A DNA stretch of 63,493 nt from CAZBSE01 sp964561115 (GTDB lineage Bacteria > Actinomycetota > Humimicrobiia > Humimicrobiales > Humimicrobiaceae): the NCBI GenBank assembly GCA_964561115.1, contig CAZLOE010000005.1, positions 1 to 63,493 of the forward strand. Reading direction: 5' to 3'. Position 1 is the stretch's first letter; every line of letters starts with the position of its first letter. The translations under genes were made by a program, and so were the position numbers. This document shows positions 27,346-35,609 of this stretch, one piece after another. The notes beneath the pieces are model-generated. The model was given only the letters and a program-made list of their open reading frames with translations. It did no database searches and was not told the DNA's origin.

Positions 27346-27585
27346 ATGGAAATTAAAGTAGTAGGCCCTGGCTGTACAAACTGTAAAAATCTATTAGAGG
27401 TAGTCAAGCGAGCTGTTAAAGAACTAGATCTTGTAATAGAGGTTGAGCATGTAACTGATGTTCAAAAAATGGTTGAGATGGATATTATGCAGACTCCTGC
27501 ACTTGCAATCAACGACAAGGTTGTACTTTCAGGTTTTGTGCCTGATATAAAAACTGTAAAAAATAAAATAAAAGAAAACGAGTAG
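27346..27585 (+). CDS. Small redox-active thioredoxin-fold protein (TM0996/MTH895 type)
   Basis: 79 aa. The ATG at 27346 is preferred because AGGGAG lies nine bases upstream, while the earlier ATG at 27337 directly abuts that site. The thioredoxin half-fold has the redox pair in GPGCTNCKN and the cis-proline in QTPALAINDKVV. Small thioredoxins of this kind are common next to DUF318 permeases and ArsR regulators, where they may reduce or deliver a thiol-reactive metal or metalloid. It begins an operon with the permease eight bases downstream. Confidence 0.88.
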   Translation: MEIKVVGPGCTNCKNLLEVVKRAVKELDLVIEVEHVTDVQKMVEMDIMQTPALAINDKVVLSGFVPDIKTVKNKIKENE

Positions 27586-27592
27586 ACAAGTT

Positions 27593-28558
27593 ATGAGCAT
27601 ATTTTATCCTGTTGAGCTGCTTGCTGACTGGCTTACTTTCGATGTTTTTCACCTTGCGGGTAAAAAGCTACTGGCATCAGCGGTAAACTTTTTTATATAC
27701 GACACCATAAAGATATTTATCCTGCTTGCAGTAATTATTTTTATAGTATCTATAATCAGGACATTTCTATCACCTGAAAGGATAAGAGGGATACTTTCCC
27801 GCAGAAATAAGTATGTTGGTAATTTTCTTGCTGCGGTTCTGGGAATAATTACTCCATTTTGCTCATGCAGTGCTATTCCCCTATTTTTGGGATTTATGGA
27901 AGCAGGTATACCTTTGGGAACGACATTTTCCTTTCTTGTTTCTTCTCCCATGATAAATGAGGTCGCCCTTGTTTTGCTTTTGGGTTCTTTCGGTTGGAAG
28001 GTAGCTTTAATCTATATAGGCAGCGGACTTGTTATTGCAATACTTTCAGGTATTTTAATTGGTAGACTTAAGGTCGAGAACCTGGTCGAAGATTTTGTTT
28101 TTAAAAACAAATTAAATCCATCTAGAAACGGCTTAAAGATGCATTGGAAAGATAGGCTAAATTATGCAAAAAGCTACACGGGTCAGATTATCAAAAAAGT
28201 ATGGTATTTTATTTTAATAGGTATAGGTATCGGTGCTTTCATACATGGTTATATACCGGTAGATTTTTTAGCCCAGTATGCCGGTGCTGATAAATGGTAT
28301 GGTGTTATTGTCGCAACAATAATTGGAATCCCTCTTTATTCAAATGCAGCAGGGGTAATCCCTCTGGTAAGTGCACTTGCAGAAAAAGGTGTTGCTATTG
28401 GTACAACTCTGTCTTTTATGATGGCAGTTACTGCACTATCACTGCCTGAATTTTTAATCTTAAAAAGAGTGATGAAAACAAAACTAATTTTGATATTTGC
28501 CGGGATAGTCGGTGCTGGTATTATAATTACAGGTTATATATTTAATTTAATTTTATAA
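27593..28558 (+). CDS. DUF318/YraQ-ArsP family permease
   Basis: 321 aa with about eight to nine membrane helices in two related halves. The family cysteines appear in ITPFCSCSAIPLFLG, followed by TTFSFLVSSPMINEVAL; the second half repeats the pattern as IPLYSNAAGVIPLVSALAEKG and TTLSFMMAVTALSLPE. Members include ArsP, an exporter of trivalent organoarsenicals. With the thioredoxin and ArsR neighbours, efflux of an arsenical or another thiol-reactive compound is likely; the real substrate cannot be read. Confidence 0.88.
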   Translation: MSIFYPVELLADWLTFDVFHLAGKKLLASAVNFFIYDTIKIFILLAVIIFIVSIIRTFLSPERIRGILSRRNKYVGNFLAAVLGIITPFCSCSAIPLFLGFMEAGIPLGTTFSFLVSSPMINEVALVLLLGSFGWKVALIYIGSGLVIAILSGILIGRLKVENLVEDFVFKNKLNPSRNGLKMHWKDRLNYAKSYTGQIIKKVWYFILIGIGIGAFIHGYIPVDFLAQYAGADKWYGVIVATIIGIPLYSNAAGVIPLVSALAEKGVAIGTTLSFMMAVTALSLPEFLILKRVMKTKLILIFAGIVGAGIIITGYIFNLIL

Positions 28559-28587
28559 GATGCTTGATTTAAAGTAATGGGGCACAA

Positions 28588-28944
28588 ATGGAAAGAATTA
28601 TTAAAATTTTAAAAGCTGTTTCTGATGAGAATAGGCTAAGGATAATTTGCCTTATTTTTCATAAAAGTGGGTTATGTGTATGTGAAATAACTGAAGTCAT
28701 AGGTCTTTCCCAGTCCACCGTATCAACACATTTAAAAAAGTTACAGGAAGCAGGACTGATAACTTATTCCAAAGATGGACTCTGGATTAATTATTACTTC
28801 AATAAAAATTTGGAAAAAAATTTATTGAATCCTATAAGTTTACTAATGATTCAGTTAAAAGACGATAAAAAGATAAAAGAAGATTTTAAAAAAGCTGAAA
28901 AAGTTTCAAGACTTGAGATCTGTAAAAGCATTAAAGCTAGTTAA
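28588..28944 (+). CDS. ArsR/SmtB-family transcriptional regulator
   Basis: 118 aa winged helix-turn-helix protein. The recognition helix region is LSQSTVSTHLKKLQEAGLI. A metal-sensing pair LCVCEI sits in the helix where ArsR proteins bind As(III) or Sb(III), with a third cysteine near the C-terminus (EICKS). It is last in the thioredoxin-permease-arsR operon and probably represses it through the palindrome at 27261-27299. Confidence 0.9.
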   Translation: MERIIKILKAVSDENRLRIICLIFHKSGLCVCEITEVIGLSQSTVSTHLKKLQEAGLITYSKDGLWINYYFNKNLEKNLLNPISLLMIQLKDDKKIKEDFKKAEKVSRLEICKSIKAS

Positions 28945-29021
28945 TGATTTAAGAGCACCCATTTAAAGAAATTAAAATCAAATCAATAATAAAAATTAAT
29001 AAATACTGAGGCCTAATAAAA

Positions 29022-29037
29022 TCAACTGTACAGTTGA
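29022..29037. repeat. 16-bp perfect palindrome
   Basis: TCAACTGTACAGTTGA reads the same on both strands. It lies in the gap between the ends of arsR and the convergent RelE gene, not upstream of any gene seen, so it is not an obvious operator. It could be a weak terminator hairpin or a recombination site. Confidence 0.5.
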
Positions 29038-29122
29038 ATCAATATAATCCTGATTATTTAAAGAGAATAGTAATTAGATTAATATAATAATTTTTTTATT
29101 TTATTTATTTCCTCCATAATTT

Positions 29123-29152
29123 GGTTCGAAATTCTGTAACTTGGGTCTACCA
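29123..29152 (+). repeat. tRNA-3'-end-like repeat R4
   Basis: Core GGTTCGAAATT-N7-TTGGGTCTACCA, fourth copy of the repeat; it differs from R2 by one base in the GGGGCT block. It separates the permease module from the RelE-type pair. Confidence 0.75.
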
Positions 29153-29166
29153 GTTTTAGTATTTCT

Positions 29167-29442
29167 TTATTTAAACTCATAGGTTGACTCATTTCTTTTT
29201 AGGACTCTAAGAATAATTACTCTATTGTCTTTGTCAAAAACATCATAGATTATTCTATAAGAGAAAAATCTTATTCTGTAAGTATTTTGAAATCTCTTTA
29301 TTTTCCTTACTCCAGGTGGTCTTGGTTCTATTGATAAATTATCAATTATACTTACAAGTTCATTGAAGTTTGGTAATTTACTCTTAAGTTTCTTAAAATC
29401 TCTTTCAGCAGCTGGTGATATTTCTACTAAATAGTTTTCCAT
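29167..29442 (-). CDS. RelE/ParE-superfamily toxin
   Basis: 91 aa. The family start LVEISPAAERDFKKL, the middle RPPGVRKIKRFQNTYRIRFFSYRIIYDVFD and the final strand VIILRVLKRNESTYEF are typical of RelE-like mRNA interferases; ParE-like gyrase poisons share the fold. It lies six bases after its antitoxin gene in the usual antitoxin-toxin order. Confidence 0.9.
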   Translation of the reverse strand: MENYLVEISPAAERDFKKLKSKLPNFNELVSIIDNLSIEPRPPGVRKIKRFQNTYRIRFFSYRIIYDVFDKDNRVIILRVLKRNESTYEFK

Positions 29443-29448
29443 AATAGG

Positions 29449-29679
29449 TTATTTAAGACTTTTCTTTACTTCATTCCAGGATTTTGTACCACTTTTTTTT
29501 ATTTCCTCCTGGCTCTCTTTTATTAATGGAGTAAGTTCTATGTCTTCGTGGCTTTCTATCCATTCCACTATTGCCTCAGAAACAATATCACTGGCATTAA
29601 TATTCCTCTTTGCTGCTTCTACTTTTAGATGCGTATATATATTCTCATCTCTAAATACAACTGTCATTCTTTTACTCAT
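29449..29679 (-). CDS. Ribbon-helix-helix antitoxin
   Basis: 76 aa from the ATG at 29679, which has GGAGG six bases upstream; the open frame continues 24 codons further but without support. The N-terminal strand MTVVFRDENIYTHLKVEA and following helices fit an RHH (CopG-like) DNA-binding domain; the acidic C-terminal half should wrap the RelE-type toxin. It probably represses its own operon through the palindrome at 29693-29708. Confidence 0.85.
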   Translation of the reverse strand: MSKRMTVVFRDENIYTHLKVEAAKRNINASDIVSEAIVEWIESHEDIELTPLIKESQEEIKKSGTKSWNEVKKSLK

Positions 29680-29692
29680 TTTTTGCCTCCAT

Positions 29693-29708
29693 AAACGTAT
29701 ACACGTTT
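29693..29708. promoter_or_regulatory. Operator of the RelE-type toxin-antitoxin operon
   Basis: AAACGT (29693-29698) and ACGTTT (29703-29708) are separated by ATAC, a near-complete 16-base dyad between the promoter and the antitoxin ribosome site. RHH antitoxins bind short dyads of this kind. Confidence 0.65.
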
Positions 29709-29722
29709 GCACGCTTAAACAT

Positions 29723-29751
29723 ATAATACCAGATTTTAAACTTTTCACCAA
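29723..29751 (-). promoter_or_regulatory. Promoter of the RelE-type operon
   Basis: On the minus strand TTGGTG (29751-29746) and TATTAT (29728-29723) are 17 bases apart, placing the start of transcription near 29716, immediately before the operator dyad. Confidence 0.55.
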
Positions 29752-29843
29752 ATATGAGGATTATAAATGGTTTACGGAGGTGAAGTATTAAATTTATGAA
29801 TTATTCTGTAATTACCTTGGTTTAAAATTATCTCCTTTACTTG

Positions 29844-29872
29844 TTGAGAAGCCCCGCAATATAGACTATAAT
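29844..29872 (+). promoter_or_regulatory. Promoter of the GNAT-like gene
   Basis: TTGAGA (29844-29849), 17 bases, then TATAAT (29867-29872). An AAAGGAGA site follows at 29889-29896, though it is 17 bases from the ATG at 29913, a long spacing. Confidence 0.6.
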
Positions 29873-29912
29873 TACCCCTATTTACAATAAAGGAGATTTC
29901 TATAGTATAAAT

Positions 29913-31175
29913 ATGCCCGGATTTCATATCAGGGAGCTTGGTGAATACAGACCTGGTTCCTTTAACAGTTTAAACTTAAACAAGTTAAAAGAGTTTGTGA
30001 TCGTCCCCTATTTTATAGAATGGTACGCAAGCAGGGAGTCAAAGAAAGTATACCCCCTGTTTATCCAGGAAATTGAATCTTTAAATCCCACATCTTTTAG
30101 GCTGCCCGGAATAATCGGCAGGAATCCCTTTTTTGACCATGCCCAGATCAAATTCTTCATTGCTTATGACGACGGCAGGCCTGTGGGAAGAGTGATGTCA
30201 TTTATAGACTATAACTATAACGAAAAATACAATGAGAATTTTGGATGGATCGGCCTGTTTGAGTCTATTGAGAACAGAGACGCGGCAGGGGTGCTTATTG
30301 ACAGCGCAGTTGATTATTTAAAGGGATATGGATGTAGCAAGATAATGGGTCCAGCCAAGTTCAATGCTGGAGGAGAGGTAGGTCTCCTTATAGACGGGTT
30401 TGAAAACAAACCTTATTTTATGGAGCCCTATAATGCCCCATATTATAAAGACTTCTTTGAGGGGTACGGTTTTAGAAAGGAAAACGACTGGTACAGCATA
30501 ATAACCGACAGTGTTGTCAGTAAAAATTATATGGACAGGATCGAAAGGGTCATGCTTAAGATCTCCAATAAAAAAGGAAGAAATTTTGACGGGGTAAATA
30601 TAAGGTGTGCTGATTTTAAAGATTACAGAAGTGAGATCATAAGAATAAGAGAGCTATATAATGACATCTGGGATACCGATAAGCACCCCCAGCAGGTGAG
30701 ACTGACCGATGCGGAATTCAATTATCTGGCAATGGGCATAAAGGCAATATCTATGGAAGAGCTGATATTTATAGTAGAAAAACATGGGGAGCCCATAGGA
30801 GTATCGGTAAATTTCCCGGATATAAATGAGATTATCTATGATTTTGACAATGGGCAGCAGCACCAGCCTTCAAGACGGTTCCTGAGCAGGCGGGACATGA
30901 CCAGGGATATCAGGATCTTTAATCTGGTGCGCAGGAAACTCAAGACAAAGGGATACACAAGGTTCCGGTCACTGATCCTGGGTATCAAAAAGGAATACAG
31001 GAGAAATGCAATAGAAGCCAAGATATATTCAAAGATAAGCACGGATGCGGTAGACCTCGGATTTAAGCATGCTTCGGGCTCACAGCTTGCAGATATAAAT
31101 CTGGATATTGTAAATCCTATTTCCAGGCTCGGTAAGGTCGCTTTTACCTGGCGGGTCTACAGTCTGGATGTTTAA
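29913..31175 (+). CDS. GNAT-superfamily acetyltransferase-like protein
   Basis: 420 aa. The middle has GNAT-like signatures: DDGRPVGRVMSFIDYNYNEK, a GPAKFN strand, and MEPYNAPYYKDFFEGYGF, which resembles the family C-terminal motif. A second possible GNAT-like half appears near residues 280-310 (LIFIVEKHGEPIGVSVNFPD). Proteins of this length with an N-terminal FVIVPYFIEW block form an uncharacterised family; acyl donor and substrate are unknown. It starts core-like sequence again after the accessory region and precedes sppA. Confidence 0.7.
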   Translation: MPGFHIRELGEYRPGSFNSLNLNKLKEFVIVPYFIEWYASRESKKVYPLFIQEIESLNPTSFRLPGIIGRNPFFDHAQIKFFIAYDDGRPVGRVMSFIDYNYNEKYNENFGWIGLFESIENRDAAGVLIDSAVDYLKGYGCSKIMGPAKFNAGGEVGLLIDGFENKPYFMEPYNAPYYKDFFEGYGFRKENDWYSIITDSVVSKNYMDRIERVMLKISNKKGRNFDGVNIRCADFKDYRSEIIRIRELYNDIWDTDKHPQQVRLTDAEFNYLAMGIKAISMEELIFIVEKHGEPIGVSVNFPDINEIIYDFDNGQQHQPSRRFLSRRDMTRDIRIFNLVRRKLKTKGYTRFRSLILGIKKEYRRNAIEAKIYSKISTDAVDLGFKHASGSQLADINLDIVNPISRLGKVAFTWRVYSLDV

Positions 31176-31248
31176 AAGATATTCTATAATTACCCCATTG
31201 CTGATAAAATAATGCATAAAATATAAGTGATTTATCGGAGGTATTATT

Positions 31249-32139
31249 TTGGCCAGATGGAGTGCGGGAAAGATAGTAGGGATCACATTCTTATGCATTT
31301 TTGTACTGCTTTTGTTTTCCGGAGGCTGCTATTTGGCAGGACTTCTTAGCAGCACCTTTGGCAGGACTTCTTACAGCTTAGGGGATTCTATTTATGAGAT
31401 CCGCCTGGAAGGAGTGATCTCCGCGGAGAAATATTCAGGCCTTTTGATGGAGGAGACAGTTACTCCTGAGGAAATAATAAGCCAGCTGGATGAAGCCGAA
31501 AGCAATCCCGACGTAAAGGCGATTTTGATCAGGGTCAACAGCCCAGGAGGCAGTGCCGCTGCTTCCCAGGAGATATATGAAGAGCTTAAAAAAGTGGAAA
31601 AGCCGGTGGTCGTATCGGTCAGTGAGACCTGTGCTTCCGGAGCCTATTATATATCGGCAGCTGCCGACAGTATAATCGCCAACCGCTCCTCTTCAGTAGG
31701 AAGTATCGGGGTAATAATGCAGATCCCTAATTTTGAAGGTTTGTTTGAACAACTGGGGATAGAATATGTAACCATAAAGCAGGGTGAGTTTAAGGATGTT
31801 GGAAGCCCTGACAGGCCTATTACCGAAGAAGAAGCAAGTATGCTTGAAGCGCAGCTTAAAGAGATCTACGAGCAGTTTATTTCCGATGTAGCCGATTCCA
31901 GAGGTATGGAAATAAGCGAGGTAAGGGAGCTGGCCACGGGATGGGTCTATTTGGGGACAGAAGCCCTGGATCTGGGCCTTATTGACCAGATCGGCAACTA
32001 CAAGGATGCAATAGAAGCAGCAGCAGAGCTGGGAGGGATCAAGGGCGAACCGGTTGTAATAAAACAGGAATACAGCTATTCGCTTATGGATCTGATCTTT
32101 GATTATTACTTGAATTTGTTAGTAAATAGAATATTTTAA
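31249..32139 (+). CDS. sppA: Signal peptide peptidase SppA (short form)
   Basis: Membrane-anchored serine protease of 296 aa that clears cleaved signal peptides. The TTG start has GGAGG seven bases upstream. An N-terminal transmembrane anchor (about 8-30) is followed by the crotonase-like fold with VNSPGGSAAASQEIYEEL, the nucleophile serine in ETCASGAYYISAAAD and the SSSVGSIGVIMQ strand; the general-base lysine lies in the family position further on. It is the short, single-repeat SppA of Gram-positive type. Confidence 0.93.
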   Translation: MARWSAGKIVGITFLCIFVLLLFSGGCYLAGLLSSTFGRTSYSLGDSIYEIRLEGVISAEKYSGLLMEETVTPEEIISQLDEAESNPDVKAILIRVNSPGGSAAASQEIYEELKKVEKPVVVSVSETCASGAYYISAAADSIIANRSSSVGSIGVIMQIPNFEGLFEQLGIEYVTIKQGEFKDVGSPDRPITEEEASMLEAQLKEIYEQFISDVADSRGMEISEVRELATGWVYLGTEALDLGLIDQIGNYKDAIEAAAELGGIKGEPVVIKQEYSYSLMDLIFDYYLNLLVNRIF

Positions 32140-32176
32140 AGTGATTTTAACCGGTATAGCTGAATAGCTGATTTTG

Positions 32177-32204
32177 TTGACACTCCTGTTCCTGCTGTTA
32201 TAAT
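32177..32204 (+). promoter_or_regulatory. Strong promoter of the V-ATPase operon
   Basis: Consensus TTGACA (32177-32182), 16-base spacer, consensus TATAAT (32199-32204). Transcription would start about ten bases downstream, just before the first V-ATPase gene at 32230. It is the best sigma-70-type promoter in the core part of the window. Confidence 0.8.
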
Positions 32205-32229
32205 ACTACAAGTTTTTTATTTTTTAAAA

Positions 32230-32541
32230 ATGATTAATAATATAATTGGTAAAATAAAAAAAGCTGAAAAGAAGGCAGAAAAAGTCATTGCCTCATCAAA
32301 AAAGAAATCCAAAGAGACCATAGAAGAATCATACCGCAGTGCAACAGAAATTCTAAAGGAAGCTGAAAAGGAAGTTAAAACTATGTCGGCAGAAGCCGAA
32401 GACAGGGCAAAAAGTGATGCGGCAGGAGAAGCTGAAAAACTGGAGAAAGAATATAAAAACAGGTTGGCACAAATAAAGAGTATTTCTGAGACCAACCGGG
32501 AAAAAGCAATAAAAAAAATAGTTCAGAGGATTATTATTTAA
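32230..32541 (+). CDS. ntpF: V/A-type ATPase peripheral-stalk subunit G/H
   Basis: 103 aa, almost wholly alpha-helical with alternating lysine and glutamate, as expected of the coiled-coil subunit that pairs with subunit E in the peripheral stalk. It is first in the nine-gene operon and overlaps the subunit I start by one base. The weak sequence signal is compensated by its position. Confidence 0.85.
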   Translation: MINNIIGKIKKAEKKAEKVIASSKKKSKETIEESYRSATEILKEAEKEVKTMSAEAEDRAKSDAAGEAEKLEKEYKNRLAQIKSISETNREKAIKKIVQRIII

Positions 32542-34535
32542 TGTCAGTTGCTAAATTAAGTAAACTTTTTATTATTTCGCATAAATCTGATACAGAAGCC
32601 GTTCTTAAAAAATTACAGGAAATCCCTATCACCATAGAAGTACAGCCGTATACTGAAAAGATCGAGCTGGAGATGCCGGTTTCGGATACGATCCCGCTGT
32701 ATGATACCAAGGTCAAAAGAGCTTTGAATATTCTTGATGATCATAAAAGTGAAAAATTAAAGAAGATCGCCTCAAAAGCAGGAAAACTGGTGGTAAAAAA
32801 GAGTGAATATAAGCGGATCATAGAAAATGTTGATTTTGAAGAAATAGTGGGCAGTATTATAGATATTGAAGAAGAAATAGAGAGCCTGGATTCGAGAGCG
32901 GCCGATTTGGAACTGAAGGTCCGCTTGCTTAATGAATGGTCCTTTTACAGAGGTAATATTGAAGATATATCAGCAGGTGATACCTATACTGTAAGACTGG
33001 GAGAGATCAAATGCGAAAAGTGCGACTTTGCCCAGATCGCAAAAGAACTGGATGAAAAGAAAATATCCTATGAGAAATTATATAAAAAAGGTGATATTGA
33101 TTATGTAGTTCTGGCCTATCATAACAATTATAAAGACGATGCAGAAGAGTATTTAACGGGCGTCTCATTTGAAGAGCCGGAACTGTCCGGTTACAGGGGT
33201 ACAATAGAAGAAAACCTAAACAGGAGCCATAAAATTATCGGCCGGGACAGAAAGAGAAAGAAACGGCTGGTTTCTGAAATAAGGAATATGATTGGTGAGT
33301 ATGAGAGGCCGCTTACCATTTATCTTGATTACATTGAGAATAATCTTGATATACAGAACGCAATAAAATCCGGATTTTCAACTGAATATGTTTCTTTTCA
33401 TACTGCATGGGTAAAAAAGTCAGATAAGAAAAAGGTAATTGATGTAATAAAGAGTTTTAAATCTACAAGAGTGGTGGAAGTAAAGCCGGCCAAGGGTGAA
33501 AGTATACCGATTGTTTTAGAAAACAAGCCTCTTTTTGAGCCGTTTGAAATAATAGTCGACCTTTACGGGGTCCCCAGATATTTTGAGATCGATCCCACTC
33601 CTTTTGTCTCACTGTTCTTTGCTATGTTTTTCGGTCTGTGCCTGACTGATGCAGGTTACGGAGTCATACTGGCCGCACTTACCCTGATCTTTGCTTTCAG
33701 GATGAGAAGCATGAAGAAATTCCTTATGCTTATCTTTTTTGGAGCTATATTTACCATATTTGCAGGGGTTTTATTTAACGGCTGGTTCGGTGACCTGCCG
33801 AAGTATTTGGGCATCGACGCTTTTTTTGAAAGACTTGCCATCCTTGGAGACCCGATAAATACTGACCAGGGGTCTATGAACTTTTTTAGGCTGGCTCTTA
33901 TTTTGGGAGTGGTACATGTTATTTTCGGGCTTTGTATAAAAATATATGACTGCCTGAAAAGAAAGGACTGGGGAGGGGCATTTTTTGACGGGCTTTCCTG
34001 GATAGTAATAATCCTTCCCCTTATCATAATGCTGCTTTCAACTCAGATGGCAGTAGATCTGCAGCTTGTCTCACAGCCTATTTTTTCAAGCGGCATATCA
34101 AAGTTCCTTATCTGGCCGGTGGTATTAGGCGCTGTGGTGATTATTTTTTTCAGTGCAAGGGATGAAAAGAGCTGGGGGTTTAGGATATTTATAGGATTTT
34201 TAAACCTGACAATAGTCAACGGGCTGACTTCGTTCTTAGGGGATTTTCTTTCATATATAAGACTTATGGCTCTGGGATTGGTCACGGCGGGGATCGGAGT
34301 GGCTGTAAATAAAATAGCATTCCAGTTTCTATCAATCCCGGTCGCAGGTATTGTATTATTAATATTAGTCCTGGTATTCGGACATCTGTTCAATATAGGG
34401 ATAAATATCCTTGGAGGTTTTGTTCACACACTGAGGCTTCAATACGTGGAGTTCTTCCCCAAATTCTATGTGGGCGGGGGAAGACCGATCAAAACTTTAA
34501 TGGATAAGCATAAATATATAACAATAGTCGATTAG
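32541..34535 (+). CDS. ntpI: V/A-type ATPase membrane subunit I (a-subunit)
   Basis: 664 aa. The N-terminal half is a cytoplasmic coiled-coil stalk-binding domain (to about residue 330); the C-terminal half has about eight membrane helices starting at FVSLFFAMFFGLCLTDAGYG. The ion-channel arginine lies in GFVHTLRLQYVEFFPKFY, and LGDFLSYIRLMALGL is another family signature. It forms the two ion half-channels against the subunit K ring. Confidence 0.95.
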   Translation: MSVAKLSKLFIISHKSDTEAVLKKLQEIPITIEVQPYTEKIELEMPVSDTIPLYDTKVKRALNILDDHKSEKLKKIASKAGKLVVKKSEYKRIIENVDFEEIVGSIIDIEEEIESLDSRAADLELKVRLLNEWSFYRGNIEDISAGDTYTVRLGEIKCEKCDFAQIAKELDEKKISYEKLYKKGDIDYVVLAYHNNYKDDAEEYLTGVSFEEPELSGYRGTIEENLNRSHKIIGRDRKRKKRLVSEIRNMIGEYERPLTIYLDYIENNLDIQNAIKSGFSTEYVSFHTAWVKKSDKKKVIDVIKSFKSTRVVEVKPAKGESIPIVLENKPLFEPFEIIVDLYGVPRYFEIDPTPFVSLFFAMFFGLCLTDAGYGVILAALTLIFAFRMRSMKKFLMLIFFGAIFTIFAGVLFNGWFGDLPKYLGIDAFFERLAILGDPINTDQGSMNFFRLALILGVVHVIFGLCIKIYDCLKRKDWGGAFFDGLSWIVIILPLIIMLLSTQMAVDLQLVSQPIFSSGISKFLIWPVVLGAVVIIFFSARDEKSWGFRIFIGFLNLTIVNGLTSFLGDFLSYIRLMALGLVTAGIGVAVNKIAFQFLSIPVAGIVLLILVLVFGHLFNIGINILGGFVHTLRLQYVEFFPKFYVGGGRPIKTLMDKHKYITIVD

Positions 34536-34551
34536 GAAAATAGGAGGAAAA

Positions 34552-35016
34552 ATGTCAGATTTATCACTTGGTATAATAATGGCAACATTTGGCGCAGGGC
34601 TGGCGATCATAATGGCCGGAATCGGTTCAATAGTAGGGATAGGTTATCCAGGAAGGGCCGCTGCAGGAGTCCTTTCAGAGGATCCTACAAAGTTCGGAAG
34701 GTTGTTTCTGCTTGTGGTGCTTCCGGGTACGCAGGGATTTTACGGGTTTGTTGCTGCGTTTCTGATCATTGGAAACATTGCAAACGTAACAAATTTGACT
34801 CAGGGCCTGCAGTTGTTCTTTGCTGCTCTGCCGGTTGCGTTTACCGGCCTGTTTTCGGGTATATATCAGGGGAAGGTATGTGCTGCGGGAGTGAATCTGG
34901 TAGCAAAGAAACCCAGAGAGGGGCTGAAAGGCGTTATTTTTGCGGCAATGGTAGAGACTTATGCTGTGCTGGGGTTACTTATAACTTTCTTCCTCAATAA
35001 CGCAATTGAATTTTAA
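34552..35016 (+). CDS. ntpK: V-type ATPase rotor ring subunit K with Na+-binding signature
   Basis: 154 aa with four membrane helices, a duplicated c-subunit hairpin. The residues that bind Na+ in Enterococcus hirae NtpK (L61, T64, Q65, Q110, E139) are all present here with a constant offset of four: L57, T60 and Q61 in VLPGTQG, Q106 in IYQGK and E135 in MVETYAV. Only the second hairpin carries the carboxylate, as in V-type rings. The sequence therefore predicts Na+ coupling. Confidence 0.96.
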   Translation: MSDLSLGIIMATFGAGLAIIMAGIGSIVGIGYPGRAAAGVLSEDPTKFGRLFLLVVLPGTQGFYGFVAAFLIIGNIANVTNLTQGLQLFFAALPVAFTGLFSGIYQGKVCAAGVNLVAKKPREGLKGVIFAAMVETYAVLGLLITFFLNNAIEF

Positions 35017-35030
35017 CAGGTGAGCAGAAT

Positions 35031-35603
35031 ATGGCAGAGTTAGACAATGTTTCCAAAAAGATCCTGGAAGATGCAGCAGCGGAAAAAGAAAAGATACTGG
35101 CTGAAGCCAGGGGTAAGGCGTCAGCAATAGTAGAGGAAGCTGAAAAGAAGGCAGAGGAGATCAAACAGGAAGGGAAACTTAAGGCGAAGGAAAAATATCA
35201 GGAAGTTTTTGATGTGGAAGTGACCAGGGCAAAAACCGAATTAAATCAGAAAGTGATTAACTATAAGATAGATCTGATCGATGATGTCATCGCTGAAGCT
35301 AAAAAGAGGCTCTCGGATCTGGATAAGAAAGAATATGAGAGGTTTTTAAGAAAGACTCTTAAAGAATTGAAAGTGAAAAACGGCAGTTACCAGATAGGGA
35401 GCCAGGAAAAAAGTATTAACGGCAAAATGATAGAATCAATGGCAAAATTAAAAAAAGCGGGCGGGAAGCCGGATTTCAAAAAGGGGATCAAGATAATCAA
35501 AGGAAAAGCCCAGTATAATATAACAGCAGACAGCCTTATCGATCCCAATATCGAAGATATCAGAATGGAAACGGCTTTTAATCTATTTGGTGAGGAGAAG
35601 TAA
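35031..35603 (+). CDS. ntpE: V/A-type ATPase peripheral-stalk subunit E
   Basis: 190 aa. Residues 1-100 form a long charged helix (KILEDAAAEKEKILAEAR and following), and the C-terminal domain is a small alpha/beta fold ending TAFNLFGEEK. It pairs with the G/H subunit to tether the A3B3 head to subunit I. It lies 14 bases after ntpK. Confidence 0.9.
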   Translation: MAELDNVSKKILEDAAAEKEKILAEARGKASAIVEEAEKKAEEIKQEGKLKAKEKYQEVFDVEVTRAKTELNQKVINYKIDLIDDVIAEAKKRLSDLDKKEYERFLRKTLKELKVKNGSYQIGSQEKSINGKMIESMAKLKKAGGKPDFKKGIKIIKGKAQYNITADSLIDPNIEDIRMETAFNLFGEEK

Positions 35604-35609
35604 GAGTAA

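Noticed and set aside
24188..29152. Integron cassette array with attC sites
   Set aside because: The repeats lack the inverted GTTRRRY/RYYYAAC core sites and the genes point in both directions; no integrase is present.
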